Shown: piece by piece, positions 1 to 11,626 of the stretch
Layout: each line of letters starts with the position of its first letter
How positions within the stretch are numbered: the first letter of the stretch is position 1
Origin: Tolypeutes matacus
Taxonomy: Eukaryota > Chordata > Mammalia > Cingulata > Chlamyphoridae
Assembly (NCBI GenBank): GCA_026826555.1
Contig: JAKSZT010038841.1
Coordinates: forward strand, 400,925-464,924
DNA: 64,000 nucleotides
Direction of reading: 5' to 3'
The notes under the pieces: model-generated
What the model was told of the DNA's origin: nothing
Seen by the model: the letters and a program-made list of their open reading frames with translations, nothing else
Databases searched by the model: none
Translations under genes and position numbers: made by a program

Positions 1-3000
1 CTATAATTATTAACTCTATGAGTTTACACAGTATATTTATTTCATAATAGAACAATCTTATAGTATTTGGTCTTTTGTGTCTGGATTGCTTCACTCAACA
101 TAACGACCTCCAGGTTCATCATATTGTCATATGCTTCACAACTTCTTTTCTTCTTAATACTGCATAATATTCCATCATGTATATATACCACAATTTGTTT
201 ATCTTTTCATCAGTTGATGGACACCTGGGTTTCCAGCTCTTGGCTATTGTGAATAATGCTGCTATGAACATTGAGGTACAGATATTTGTTCATGTCTCTG
301 CTCTTAGTTCTTCTGAGTATATACCTAGAAATAATATTGCCAGGCCAAATGGTAAATCTATATTCAACTTCTTCAGCAACTGCCAAACAGTCCTTCACTG
401 TTTATTCACTGTTCCCACCAACAGTGAATAAACATTCCTATATCTCCACATCCTCTCCAACATTTACAGTTTTCTGACTTTTAAATAGCAGCCAGTCTAA
501 TAGGTGTGAAATCATATCTCATTGTAGTTTTGATTTGCATTCCCATAAATTATAGTGATGTTGAACATTTTCTCATGTGTATCTTTGCTGTTAGTATTTA
601 TTCTTTGCACAACTGTCTTTTCAAGTCTTTTGCCCATTTTTTAATTGAGTAGTTTGTCTTTTTATTGTTGAGTTGTGTGATCTCTTTGTACAGCATGGAT
701 ATTAAACCTTTATTGGATATGTGATTGCCTAATATTTTCTCTAATTGTGTTGGCTGCTTTTTCACCCTTTTGACAAAGTCCTTTGAGGTGCAAAAGTGTT
801 TAATTTTGAGGAGGCCCCTTTTACCTATTTTTTTTTCTTGTTTTGCTCATGCTTTGGGTATAAGGCTTAAGAAACTACTGCTTACCGCCAGGATCTCAGA
901 GATGATTTCCTTCATTTTCTTCCAGGATTTTTATGGTTGTCGTATCTGTATTTAGGTCCTTGAACCATTTTGAGTTAATTTTTTGTATATGGTGTGAGGT
1001 AGGAGTCTTCTTTCTTTCTTTTAGATATGGCTATGCAGTTCTCCCAGCTCCATTTGTTGAATAGAGTGCTATGGCCCAGCTGGGAGGGCTTGACTGTCTT
1101 GTCAAAAATAACTTGACTGTATATGTGAGGGTCTATTTCTCAGTTTTTTATTTTGTTCCATTTATCAATGTGTTTGTCCTTATGCCACCATTCTATTTTG
1201 AACAAAGTAGGTTCGGTAATATGCTTCAAAGTAAGGAAGTGAGAGACCTCCAACTTAGTTCTTTTTTAAAGACCTTTTTGTCTATTTGGGCTCCTTACCA
1301 TACCAAATTAATTTGATAATTGGTTTTTCCACTTCTGCAAAGAAGGCTCTTGGGATATCTATTGGGATTGCATTGAATCTGTAAATCAGTTTATGAAGAT
1401 TGACATTTTTTGATGTTTAGTCTTTCAATCCATAAACATGGGATATCCTTTAATTTGTTTAAGTCTTCTTCAGTTTTTTTTAGCAATGTTTTGTAGTTTT
1501 TTGAATACAGACCCTTTATGTCCTTGGTTAAATTTATTCTTTTTTTTAATTAATTTATTTATTTATTATTATTTTTTTTATTATGGGTAAAAATCAAAAT
1601 TCTCACAATACATACAAACATTTGTAAAATGATATATAAATATATATGCATATATGTGTATTTGCTTACAAAAATGTTATTTATATATATACAGATATTT
1701 TAAGAGGTGCTTAGATTACCTAAAATATTACACGGAACCTACTGGGATTCCCATGTTGCCCACCTCCCACACCTCCCACCACATCTCACACAAACATCTC
1801 CCACAGTGTGGCCCACCAACCTCAATGAACTTACACATCCTGGAGCCTTGCCACCAACCATAGACCACAGTTCACACTGTAGACCACACTCTCTCCCACT
1901 CAGGTCTGAGTGGTGTGTGCTGATTTAAAATGGCCTACATCCATTGCCACAACAGTACTCAGGACAACCTCCAAATCCCAAAGAAGCCCCTGTATTTCAA
2001 CTGCTCATCCCCTCCCTACCCAAAAACTGTCAAGTGGCCACTGGCTCCACCTCATTGTTATAATTTCTTGCATTGCAAGAATCACCATATGTGAGCAAGA
2101 GAATACCATCAAGTCCACTCTAGTCCATAGTTCTTCCCCCAATAAATATTTATTTGTTTAAGTTGCTATTATACATGGACTTTTTTTTCTAATTTCCTCT
2201 TCAGATTGCACACCTGTAGTGTATAAAAAAGCTATTGATTTTTTGCATATTAATCCTGTCTCCCACCACTTTGATCAATTCATCTATTAGTTCTAGTAGC
2301 TTTTTTGTTGATTTTTTCAGAAGAGTTTAGATATAGAAACATATCATCAGCAAATAGTGAACAATTTTACTTCTTCCTTTCCTATTTCGGTGTTTTTATT
2401 ACTTTATCTAGCCTAATTGTTCTAGCTAAAACTTCTAGCACAATATTGAATAACAGTGGTGACATTGGGTATCCTTGTCTTGTTCCTTATCTCAGGAGGA
2501 AAGCTTCCAGTCTTTCACCATTTGGTCCTATGCTAGCTGTAGGTTTTTCATATATGTGCTTTACCATCTTGAGAAATCTTCCTTCTATTAGTATCTTACT
2601 ATCTTTTGGAATGTTTTTAATCAAGAAAGGGTGCTATATTTTGTCAAATGCATTTTCTGCATTAATTGACAGGATCATGAGATTTTTCTTCTTCAATTTA
2701 CCAATGTGATTTATTACACTAATTGACCCAAACTTGCATACCTGGGATAAAACCTACTTGATCATGGCATATGATTTTTTAAATGTGTTTTTGGATTCTG
2801 TTTGCAAGCGTTTTGTTGAGGATTTTTCATCTATATTCATTAGAGATATTGGTCTGTAATTTTATCTTTGTAGTATCTTTATCTGGTTTTGGTATTAGGG
2901 TGATGTTGGTTTCATGGAATGAGTTTGGTAGCATTCTTTCCTGTTCAATTTTTTGGAAGACCTTGAGCAAGATTGATATTAATCCTTCAGTTATTGGTAA

Positions 3001-4422
3001 AACTAATCTGTGAAGCTGTCTGGCCCTGGGCTTTTCATCTTTGGAAGGTTTTTGATGACTTGTTTCAATCTATTCACTTTTGATTAGTTTGTTGAGGTCT
3101 TCTATTCCATGTAGGATCAGTTAGGTGGCATGTGTGTTTCTAGGAATTTGTTTGGCATACAGTTGTTCATAGTATCCTCTTCTGTTCTCTTATTTCTGTG
3201 GCATCAGTGGTAATGCCTGCCCCCATCATTTCTAATTTTATTTATTTGCAGCTTCTCTCTTTTTTCTTTGTCAGTGTAGCTAAGGATTTGTCGATTTTGT
3301 TGATCTCAAACAACCAACTTTTGGTTTTATTGATTCTACTGTTTTTGTTGTTGTTTTTCTTAATTTCATTTATTAATGCTTGAATTTTTACTATTTCTTT
3401 CCTTCATTTTGATTTGCGATTAGTTTGCTATTCTTTTTCTTGTTCCTCCAGGTGTGTAGTTACGTCTTCACATTTAGCTATTTCTTCTTTTTTAATGTAA
3501 GCATTGAGGTCTATAAATTTCCCTTTGAATACTGCCTTTGTAGTTCCTATAGTTTTTAATATGTTGTTGTGTTCTCATTTTTATTCATCTCAAGATATTT
3601 GCTGAATTTTCTTGCAATTTCTTCTTTACCCACTGATTATTTAAGAGTTTGTAGTTCAATCTCCACATATTTGTGAATTTTCCATTTTTCTGTCTATTAT
3701 TGATTTCCAGCTTCATTCTGTTGTGATCAGAGAAAGTGTTTTGTATAATTTCAATCTTTTTAAGTTTTTTGAGACTTGTCTTGTGACCCAACATATGGTC
3801 TATCTTGGAGAAGGGTCAATGAGCACTTGAAAAATAAGTATATCCTGCTGTTTTGGGGTGCAATGCTCTATAGATGTCTGTTAGGTCTAGTTCATTTATC
3901 ATACTATTCAAGTTCTCTGTTTCTTTCTTTATCCTATGTCCAAAGGTTCTATCCAATAGTGAAAGTGGTGTATTGAAGTCTCCAACTATTACTGTAGAGA
4001 CACCTATTTCTCCCTTCAGTTTTGCCAGTATGTGCCTCATGTAGCTTGGGGAACTCAGCTTAGGTGCATAAATATTTAGTATAACTATTTCTTCTTGGTG
4101 AACTGCCACTTTTATTAATATGTAATGCATTTCTTCATTCATTATAATAATTTTGCATTTGAAATCTATTTTGCTCCATATTAGTATCACTACTCCAGCT
4201 CTTTTTTGGTTACTTTTTTCATACAATAATTTTTTCCAACCTTGCACTTTTAAACTGGTTGTGTTCTTACATCTGAGATGGGACTCTTATAGACAACTCA
4301 CAGACAGATCGTTTGTTTGTTTGTTTTTTAATCCATTCTATCAGTCTATATCATTTGATTGACATGTTCAATCCATTAACATTCAATGTTATTACTGTAA
4401 AAGCATTATTTACTTCATCCAT
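1..4422 (-). pseudogene. L1 ORF2 pseudogene (endonuclease + reverse transcriptase)
   Basis: ORF2 encodes the endonuclease and reverse transcriptase that drive L1 target-primed reverse transcription. The frame opens at the ATG at 4,422, followed by ITLNVNGLN, the endonuclease N-terminus with its catalytic Asn. Open pieces at 4,247-3,816 and 3,794-3,585 carry IYAP, VGDFNTPLS and the catalytic SDH motif, all apparently intact. The reverse transcriptase follows from about 3,100 down, with FADD at about 2,340. The C-terminal region, including a MEYYS-like segment, lies below 700 and continues beyond the window. Stops and frameshifts are frequent, so no product is expected. Confidence 0.88.
1541..2142 (-). 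mobile_element. 5'-truncated L1 3' UTR nested in L1 ORF2
   Basis: The segment is the terminal L1 3' UTR module in antisense, the same sequence as at 16,757-17,282, 20,870-21,330, 59,890-60,365 and 63,732-64,000. It starts on this strand with a T/A-rich tail at 1,541-1,585 and ends at a CCCCCAAT block at 2,135-2,142. The flanking L1 ORF2 resumes on both sides. The flanks share an imperfect repeat (AAATTTATT at 1,531 against AAATATTTATT at 2,144), consistent with a decayed TSD. A plus-strand open frame at 1,910-2,161 is the antisense frame that recurs in other copies of this UTR. Confidence 0.82.
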
Positions 4423-4489
4423 TTTGTCCTTCGGCTCTCTGTTGTCATTTCATCCTATTGTCTGTCTTCTTATCCTTTAGTTTACTCTT

Positions 4490-5565
4490 CCAAATAATCT
4501 TCATTTCTAAACTCTTCTCCAAATCTCTCACCATTTTTTCCTTTCAGACTGTAGCCCTCACTTTAGTATCTCTTGTAATTCTAGTATTTTGGTAAAATAT
4601 TCTATGAATTTTTTTTTTTTTTTTTTTTTTTTTGTCTGTGAAGACATTGAACTCACCCTCATTTTTGAAGGATGTTTTTGCCACATTCAGAATTCTTGAC
4701 TGGCAGTATTTCTATTTTTGTACCTTAAATACATCATGACATTTTCTTTTTGCCTCCATGGTTTCTGATGAAGTCTGCAGTTAATCTTATTCAGTTTCCC
4801 TTGTAAGGGATGTTTTGCTTTTCTCTTGCTGCTTTCATAATCCTCTCTTTATCTCTGGTATTTGTCCTTCTGAATAGTAGGTGTCTCCAGGTAGGTCTAA
4901 TCAGATTTATTCTGTTCGGGGTGCATTGTCCTTTATCTCTTTCATAAGGATTGGGGAATTTTCAGTCAATATTTCCTCAAATATTCTTTCTGCCTCTTTT
5001 CCATTGTCTTTTCCTTCTGAGATACCAATAATGCAGATGTTTGCTTGTCATTCAATTCCCTGAGACACTGTTCCATTTTTCCATTCTCTTGTCTTTCTGT
5101 TCTCCTGTTTTTTCCAGTGCCGTTGTTATGTCTTTGAAATCACAAATTCTGTCTTCAAGCAGTTCAAATATGCTCTTATGTGCCTCTGATGTATTTTTAA
5201 TATCATCCATCTTGTCTTTCATTCACATAAGGTCTGTTACTCTTCTTTTCAGGCTTTCAAATTGTTCTATATGCTTACCCAGTGTCTTCTTAATATCCTT
5301 ATTTCTTTAGTCATGTTTCTTTAAATTATTGGAATTGATTTAGGATAGCTGTGTAATTATCACTGATTAAGTCTTAAGTACTGTATATCTTCAAGATATT
5401 TGGTTTGTTCCTTTGGCTGGGCCATCTCTTCCTGTTTCTTAATATGGATTGTAATTTTTTGCTGATATCTAGGCATCTAAATATGTTGGAGAATTTATTC
5501 TGATGGCCAATTTCTCTCTTTTGCCTATTGTGTTTTTCACAGCTCTTCTTTGACATTTGGTTCAA
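4490..5565 (-). pseudogene. L1 ORF1 pseudogene
   Basis: ORF1p is the L1 RNA-binding chaperone, with a coiled coil, an RRM and a C-terminal domain. On the minus strand the N-terminal Lys/Glu/Gln-rich part lies near 5,565-5,374. The RRM-like part follows near 5,060-4,880, with remnants of a glycine-isoleucine-proline-glutamate-type turn and an EEILTENSP-like stretch. The C-terminal part runs to about 4,490. Multiple stops break it, and an expanded T-run (4,609-4,633) interrupts its C-terminus. Start and end are approximate. Confidence 0.65.
4609..4633. repeat. 25-bp poly(T) tract
   Basis: An uninterrupted run of T lies within the antisense ORF1 C-terminal coding remnant. On the L1 sense strand it is a poly(A), which may be slippage expansion of a lysine-codon run rather than an insertion tail. 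I found no flanking TSD. Confidence 0.9.
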
Positions 5566-6205
5566 GTTATCCTATGTCTTTATGTTTGACTAACTTGAGT
5601 TATCAAAATTAGCCTGGGACTCATTAATGGGGTTTAGATTTTCTCTCAGGAGTTAAGATACAGAGAGAGGTGAAAACAGTTTTTTTCCACGCAATTTCCA
5701 GCAGATGGCACTCATCTGTGCACATTTCCACAGAGGTGTTTCAGTGTACACTTTACTGTATCTCTGTGTTGAACATTCACTGCAGAAATTCAAAGCAGGC
5801 TCTGCTGGCCAAATTCACTGAAACAAGGCCCCCCTAACTTTCTGCTTCACTTCCCTTTTCATTTGAAATAGCTGACAGGGAGGAAAATGTCTTTTCCCCT
5901 CTCAGTCAGCTGCAGTGAGATACAGTTTTTACCCTAGCTTAATATCTTATGGGTGGTGGTGGGGTGCCCTTCCTGGCAACCATGGGCACTTGGTCACTCA
6001 TGTTTGTTGTTTTGGGGTCTTCATCTCTCTGTCCCTCACCCTCCTGGGAGTTGTTTAGGCACCATCCTGGCCCACTGACCCCCAAAGCAGGTCCCTTAAA
6101 AAGCTTTTGGCTCTTTCTCCATTGTTTTTGTGAGAGCACTGAGCTCTGCCTGTTAGTGCAAAGCCATATTTCACAATCCCCCCAGCATATATTTTTAACC
6201 ATTGT
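5566..6205 (-). other. Probable L1 5' UTR, antisense
   Basis: This is a more GC-rich stretch upstream of ORF1 in the antisense L1, containing CACCC/CCTCC-type blocks (6,030-6,090). Its position directly 5' of ORF1 and the abrupt change at about 6,205 into an unrelated L1 segment suggest a 5' UTR. It does not obviously match the 5' UTR at 11,627 or 55,046, so it would belong to another L1 subfamily. Two overlapping long open frames (5,949-6,338 plus; 5,939-6,283 minus) reflect composition; I see no protein domain in them. Confidence 0.5.
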
Positions 6206-6565
6206 CCAATATCTGCCTTTAGGTGGAAAGTTTAGTCCATTCCCATTTAAAGTAATTTCTAATGCAAAATTTTCTTTGGCCATTTTTGTTATTTGTGTGT
6301 TGTTTTACATCTGTTTTGCCTTTCCATTCTGCTATTAAGGTCTATTTTCGTATTTTCATACTTATTTAATTTTTTGTATTGTAGAATTTTGAGTCTCTTA
6401 TTTCCTTGTTGTTGTTTTTCCCCCAGGGATTTTCTTTGTGGTTACTGTTGTGCTTAAATACAACATTCTAAATCTATAACAATATCATTTGAAGTGATAC
6501 CAGCCTTGTTCTTATAGCCCACCCCACTACCACATCTTTGTTGTACTTGTTAAGAATTATATCTT
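6206..6565 (-). mobile_element. Older L1 fragment (ORF1/ORF2 junction), antisense
   Basis: On the minus strand at about 6,280-6,210 a stretch reads ITLNGNGLN, matching the start of the L1 endonuclease (usually NVNGLN). Upstream to about 6,565 is A-rich sequence of the kind found before ORF2. It is not continuous with the adjacent L1, since the join at about 6,205 breaks the ORF2 sequence, so this is a separate and older copy. Confidence 0.6.
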
Positions 6566-7335
6566 TACACACTAAATAACTGAAAGCTTATAATTGCCAT
6601 TATACTTGAAGGAGATGGAAAAAAATTCAGTCAAAACTCTATATAAGAAAGTTTCTAGAGTTGGCCTTTTAAAGAAATAAGGAGCTGATACAATATTAAG
6701 AATGCAGATGACATCTAACATAGGAACCAGGGAAACCTCTCTTGAGGGGTTGACAGGAAGTTGAGCCTTCAAGAATGAACAATACCCAGCAGTGACAAGT
6801 GTGTGTGTAAGTGGAGGTCAGGAACAAATAGCATGCACAAATGTCCAAGGACAAAGTGATCTGCATATATTCCAGAACCTGTGGGGAGACAATGAGGTTA
6901 GAATTGAGTGAATATGGGTTTAGATGAGACATCTTGAAAAATTAAACTAACAGACTGTCAAACCATGGCATGTGGTCACTTTGCTTATAACAACTATGTG
7001 AGCAACTACAAACCCATGCCCAATCCATTCATTATGAAATGAATTAGAGAGAGGCAATGTGATCTTGAAAAGGTAAGCAGGGCATGAGTCTCCAATGAAA
7101 AGAATTCAGATGTTCTTAGTGACACTGAATGCCATTTCTTTCAAGTCACTTCAAAATGCTCTGTGTCCACATACATTTTCAGTAGCTTACTATGGAAATT
7201 TTGTTAGACCTGCCGCTCATCTTTATTTCTGAGCAAGTTAAGAGGAAATTCAACCTGGAGGAAATCTGATGCCACACACAGAGTATTTGGTTCTGTTATA
7301 TAATGTGAATGGGAAAGAGTCCTGCGGATGGCCCA
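6566..7335. other. Unassigned sequence
   Basis: I recognise no gene or repeat here. Open frames are short and on both strands without domain features. It is flanked by an old L1 on the left and an ERV-L LTR on the right. Confidence 0.5.
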
Positions 7336-7752
7336 TGTATTAGTCAGGGTTCTCCAGAGAAACAGAATCAACAAGATATACACATACATCTTAAGAGATT
7401 GTAGGTGGTGTTGGTATGTCTGAATTCCATTGGGCATGCAGCAGGCTGGAAATTGCTGTAAGAGGTGATGCTGAAATATTGAGTCAGAAATCTGTGAAGG
7501 AGGAAATAAGGCTAGATATTCAGAGACGAGTGGAGCTATGTAGACTGAGGGAGAACTTCTCCTGGAATACAAATTTTTGCTCTAGCAGTTTCAACACATT
7601 GCAGGAGGCCTTCTCACCATAATAATTACCTTCAAGTCAATTAATTGTAGAAACCAATTGCATCTACAAAATACCTTCATAAGAATATATTGGCATGTGT
7701 TTGACCAAACTACATACCAAAACCAACTTGACACATAAAATTAACCATCACA
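7336..7752 (-). mobile_element. ERV-L type LTR (MLT2-like), antisense
   Basis: The segment begins TGTATTAGTCAGGG and ends with AATTAACCATCACA, i.e. TG...CA ends when read on either strand, 417 bp long. These termini are characteristic of class III (ERV-L) LTRs of the MLT2 group. It is followed on its 5' side (higher coordinates) by ERV-L internal sequence with a dUTPase remnant, so this is the 3' LTR of an antisense provirus. No matching second LTR is present because the internal part is cut off near 8,700. Confidence 0.8.
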
Positions 7753-8700
7753 GTGTTCTTTTTGTCAACTTGGCACCCACATATCTTTCCTTAGCCCATA
7801 TTATTAAAGATAATCCTTAAGTCATAGTTCCATTTAATATGATACAACTATCCTTCTTACAATGGAAAATGCTCTATTCCTTTTCCAAGAAGAGCATACA
7901 AGTCCTTGGATAATGTTCACTCTTTTCCTTGATAAGAAGTAACTTAATACGAGGTAACATTAGTGCAACTTATATTATAAAGAGATGAGAGGGAAAAATA
8001 GAACAACATTTTGTATTCACATATTTATAGCAAAATAAGTTAGAAATATTCATAGCAATTAAAGTCTTCATTTCTGCAATTGGTCATGGGGTAGTACCCA
8101 TTCCATATTTCTTTTATCTTTAGTAAGTGCCTCAGCAGATAATGGTTATTTGCCTGGTGGAGTGACCCAAGCCTTTGTTCTTGAAGGGTATGGGTCATTA
8201 GTAGTCTTGCATGAATTGAATTGTTTTAGTTTTCCATTAACTTTAATCACAGGTCAAGGTAGAATTAAGGTATAAAATAAGGGATCTCCTTTATTCCAGA
8301 CATACTCTTCTTTACCTCCATTGCTTAGTAATAGTCCAATTATCCCATGGTAATCAGAATCAATCACTGCATTTAGTATAGTAACTCCATTCTTTGCCAT
8401 TTTATTTAGAGACATGATAAGCCAAAAGTGGCTGGTTGCCAGTCTGAACTTCCAGTTCATGAAAATGTTGCTTCATCTCCCTGTATAAGCATCCCTCCTT
8501 TTTGAATTAAGACTACCAGACCTGCCGAGCATAATGGCATGGGACAGGAAATAAAATTTTATTAGTGGATCACTAGAGGTAATAACAGGTGATGTGACCC
8601 CCATTTACACTTCTTGATTCATGGACCCATAAATTCTGGATGGAGATACACATAATGAGTGGAAAGGAGTTGGACTTCCAACTTAAGGAGGACCAATTCA
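7753..8700 (-). mobile_element. ERV-L internal sequence, truncated
   Basis: This is the internal 3' part of an ERV-L provirus, in antisense and directly adjacent to its LTR. ERV-L elements lack env and carry a dUTPase at the 3' end of pol, which fits the dUTPase remnant found here about 400-700 bp from the LTR. The provirus stops near 8,700, where an L1 3' UTR begins; the exact join is uncertain by about 50 bp. Coding capacity is lost. Confidence 0.72.
8130..8470 (-). pseudogene. ERV-L dUTPase remnant
   Basis: A minus-strand open stretch at 8,460-8,254 shows the dUTPase-type core VIDSDYHG followed by a hydrophobic run, and a tryptophan/glycine-rich piece continues toward about 8,130 in another frame. 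dUTPase hydrolyses dUTP to limit uracil incorporation; in the ERV-L group it sits at the end of pol. Only part of the domain is open, and the frame is lost on both sides. Its distance from the LTR matches the family layout. Confidence 0.7.
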
Positions 8701-8714
8701 TTCAGAAATAGACA

Positions 8715-11110
8715 GGCAGGGGTCTCTTAAGAGCAAGGGCAGTTCCTAATGGGGGAGGGGGGCAAACCAATGTGTCAAGACCTCTTGCTGCATGTAACTA
8801 TGAATCTTCTCATCCAATCAGTCAAGCAAGGGGGTTGTCATTGGCCTGGTGGGATTTGGAGGGAGGAACAGAATAGATCAAACATGGGGTATTTAGTGGT
8901 CAGTGGATATGTTCTTCATTACCTTACAGTGATGGACACAGGATGTGGTAAATATAAAATTTTATAAAAGTGTATGATCTAAAATATATAAACCATACTG
9001 TAAACCATTGTCTATGTTTAGTAACTATGTTTCACTATTTGTTTATCAGTTTTAACTATGCTACCATCCACATACAAAAAGGTTTTAATATGGGGTGAGG
9101 AAAGGGGGAAGAGTTTGGGTATATGAGAGTCTCTTGTGTTCTGTGTGTGACTTTGCTCTGACCTAAAACTTCTTTGAAAACAAAATGAAAAATAGTGAGA
9201 CACTGCAGAATGAGAAGGGGAGGGTGCCATGGTACAGACTGGACACCAGATATTGCAGTGCTAAAAGGCAAAAAGTTAAAAAAAAATAAAAAAAATTTTT
9301 TTTGATATTTTTCATTTTTTAAGTATCCCAATCTTTTAATTTTATTTTATTTTTAGTTTTTTTTTTTAAGTTTTCATGTATTTTATCTCTTACATTTAAA
9401 CTTCTCATTATTATTTCATTTGCCTATAAATTGTATTTTGCTATTGTATTGTCTTCATCTTTAAAGAAGTTTTTGATGACAGAAGGGTTACAACTGGGGT
9501 GGGAGAGGATTGTTGGTGGGGGGATGTCAGGGATGGGGGGTGCATGGGAAGAAATTCACCTGAACATACATACTAGGTACATAAAATATTTCAAATGTTC
9601 ATGGGACATGGTCACAGTGGGTGGAGAATCACTCAACAAATGAGATAATACTGAATTCCCATTCTGAAGAGCTCTGCCACATTCTCTAAGGGAGCAACAA
9701 CAGTGCCCCAAGTGCAGGGGCAGTGTCTGGCAAAGGAGGATAATCCACTGATGGGCCTTTGTTATTGATGACTACCCTTAGGAGTTTTTCCTCTTGAGAT
9801 TGAAACTTACCCTATTGTTATGGGGTCCCTAAGGGTTGCCTCCTGAGAGCTTCATTGTTGCTCAGATGTGGTCTCTCTCTAAGCCAAACTGAGCATACGA
9901 ATGCATTACCTTTCTCCCAGTGTGGGGCATGACTCCTGGGGATGAGCCTTCCTGGAAATGAGGGATTGCTACCAAGTGCCAACTGGTAATGTGACTGGAA
10001 AAAGACTTCAAATAAAAGGGGAAAAGGTAAAAACAAATGAGTTCATATGGCTAAGAGACTTCAAAGTGAGTTGGGTAGTCATCCCAGAGGTAATGCTTAT
10101 GCACATCTCAGTAGGACTTCCAAAGTGGATATCACTCCAAATAGAAGGGCTCCTGAGGGTTCTTGAGACACCCAGGTCCTATGTCTGGGTGGATAGTTCC
10201 AGAGTTTGGTGCCTTGTCAGTGGGCCCTACTTTGGAGTTTGTGCTCCTGCGAGTGACAGAGTTGGACTCAAAATATGTCTTCCCTGCACATTGTTCATCT
10301 GTCCCTTCTATTCAAACCTATATGTGGTGCTGGAGTTTGTAGGTGTATATACAGAGACTGGTGTCTTTGGGCTGTCCATGTGCCAGCTAGACTCAGAATC
10401 TCAGTGGAGCTGTAACTTCTACTCTACAGCTCAATGGACTCACCCAGGGCACCAGGCAGGGAGATGATGGACATCGGCCATCCCAGGGAATGAAGAGAGA
10501 CTGCAGCTGAAGGCAGGATAATCCCATCCATCTTATCCATGGGATATAAACTCCCTCTCTATTGGAGGTGGAGTGGACATCACCATCCCAGACTCCTTAG
10601 GATGGGGGGAAGAGCTATGGACTAGAGTGGACTTACCTGTATTCTGCTATAAACATATTGTGATTCAAGTAATGGAATAAATTACAACATTAATGTGGAA
10701 CCAGTGACCACTGGGCACTCTGGGGACAGGGAGAGGTAAAAGCAGTTGTAATACAGGGGCTTTTTCAGGACTTGGAAATTATCTTGAGTGACATTGCAAT
10801 AACAGATATAGGCCATTTTATATCATCATATAACATACAGAGCTCTGGGGGAGAGAGTGTGGTCTACTATGTGAACTATGGTCCATGCTTAGTGGCAAAG
10901 CCCCAGGATGTGTATACCCATTGCAGGTGATGTGCCACACTAATGAAGGATGTTTTTGTGGGAGGTTGTGAGAGGTGTGAGATGTGGGGCATAGGGGAAT
11001 CCCTATAATTTTTGTGTAACATTTATGTAATCTAAGTATCTTTTTTTAAAAATTTTAAAATATTTATCAAAAAAATAAAAAATAAAATCCTTTTCTGTGC
11101 AAAAAAACAC
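8715..11110 (+). mobile_element. L1 3' UTR, long, 5'-truncated copy
   Basis: This is a nearly complete copy of the long (about 2.4 kb) L1 3' UTR seen in this genome. From about 8,780 it matches the sequence downstream of ORF2 at 16,330-16,750, passes unbroken through the point where the copy at 16,756 is interrupted (here about 9,180), and then matches 19,399-21,330. It ends in an A-rich stretch at 11,050-11,110. Because it is uninterrupted, it serves as the empty-site reference for the nested insertion at 16,757. Long open frames at 9,958-10,467 are not recognisable proteins. No clear TSD was found. Confidence 0.85.
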
Positions 11111-11614
11111 AAATAAATAAAATTACATTCATCAACATGAAAAAAAAAAACAACCCATATTTCTTCAGAACCTAATATATATATGTAAAGAAAATTTAAT
11201 TACTTAAAGCTGCAATAGTTGGAATATTCAGTAATGTTGAGATTATCCAGTCTTTGATAAGATCAAATACACAATTCAAAATCAGAGTTTATGTAGCAGC
11301 TTTGGGCTTTTGATAAAATCTTTAATCAGGTAGTGTATGTCCTCTACCCTTCTTAGAGACAGTGGGGTTATACATTCAAATTTCTCAGTGTTCTGGTCTA
11401 GATCATATCAGCTTTTTGATAATAACAAAAACAGTAATAATAGCAATAGCCATTGCAACAATGATAATGATTCTACCAGTAGCCATAAAGTTGTTAATTT
11501 TGCATAATTGTTTTAAATAATTGTAAATAAATAAGTAAAATTTGTTTAAATTATATTATTTTAGCATAAACTATATCAAATAGAAATAAAATTCATATTA
11601 ACTCAGTGCAATTA
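11111..11614. other. Unassigned AT-rich sequence
   Basis: AT-rich, no gene or repeat recognised. Its right end (11,615-11,626) is one copy of the 12-bp TSD AAAGTATGTTAT of the L1 that follows; the other copy is at 21,337-21,348. Confidence 0.55.
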
Positions 11615-11626
11615 AAAGTATGTTAT
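11615..11626. repeat. Left TSD of the 11.6-kb L1
   Basis: AAAGTATGTTAT, repeated exactly at 21,337-21,348. It immediately precedes the L1 5' terminus. Confidence 0.85.

Larger units (their letters stand above)
1..6205 (-). mobile_element. LINE-1, antisense, long copy with nested insertion
   Basis: Read on the minus strand, this stretch gives, in order, a probable 5' UTR (about 6,205-5,566), ORF1 (about 5,565-4,490), ORF2 from an ATG at 4,422, and ORF2 C-terminal sequence running off the left edge. Visible L1 marks are the endonuclease motifs VGDFNTPLS and FSDHN, and an intact FADD reverse-transcriptase motif near 2,330-2,350. The frame is broken by many stops and small indels, and by a younger L1 3' UTR inserted at 1,541-2,142. 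The copy is dead. Its right edge at about 6,205 abuts an older L1 piece. Confidence 0.9.

Noticed and set aside
5939..6338. Long overlapping frames on both strands
   Set aside because: They fall in a probable L1 5' UTR and cross into another L1 fragment; no independent gene evidence.
9958..10467. 169-codon plus-strand frame
   Set aside because: Lies within the L1 3' UTR; the colinear copy at 20,220-20,720 does not keep it open.
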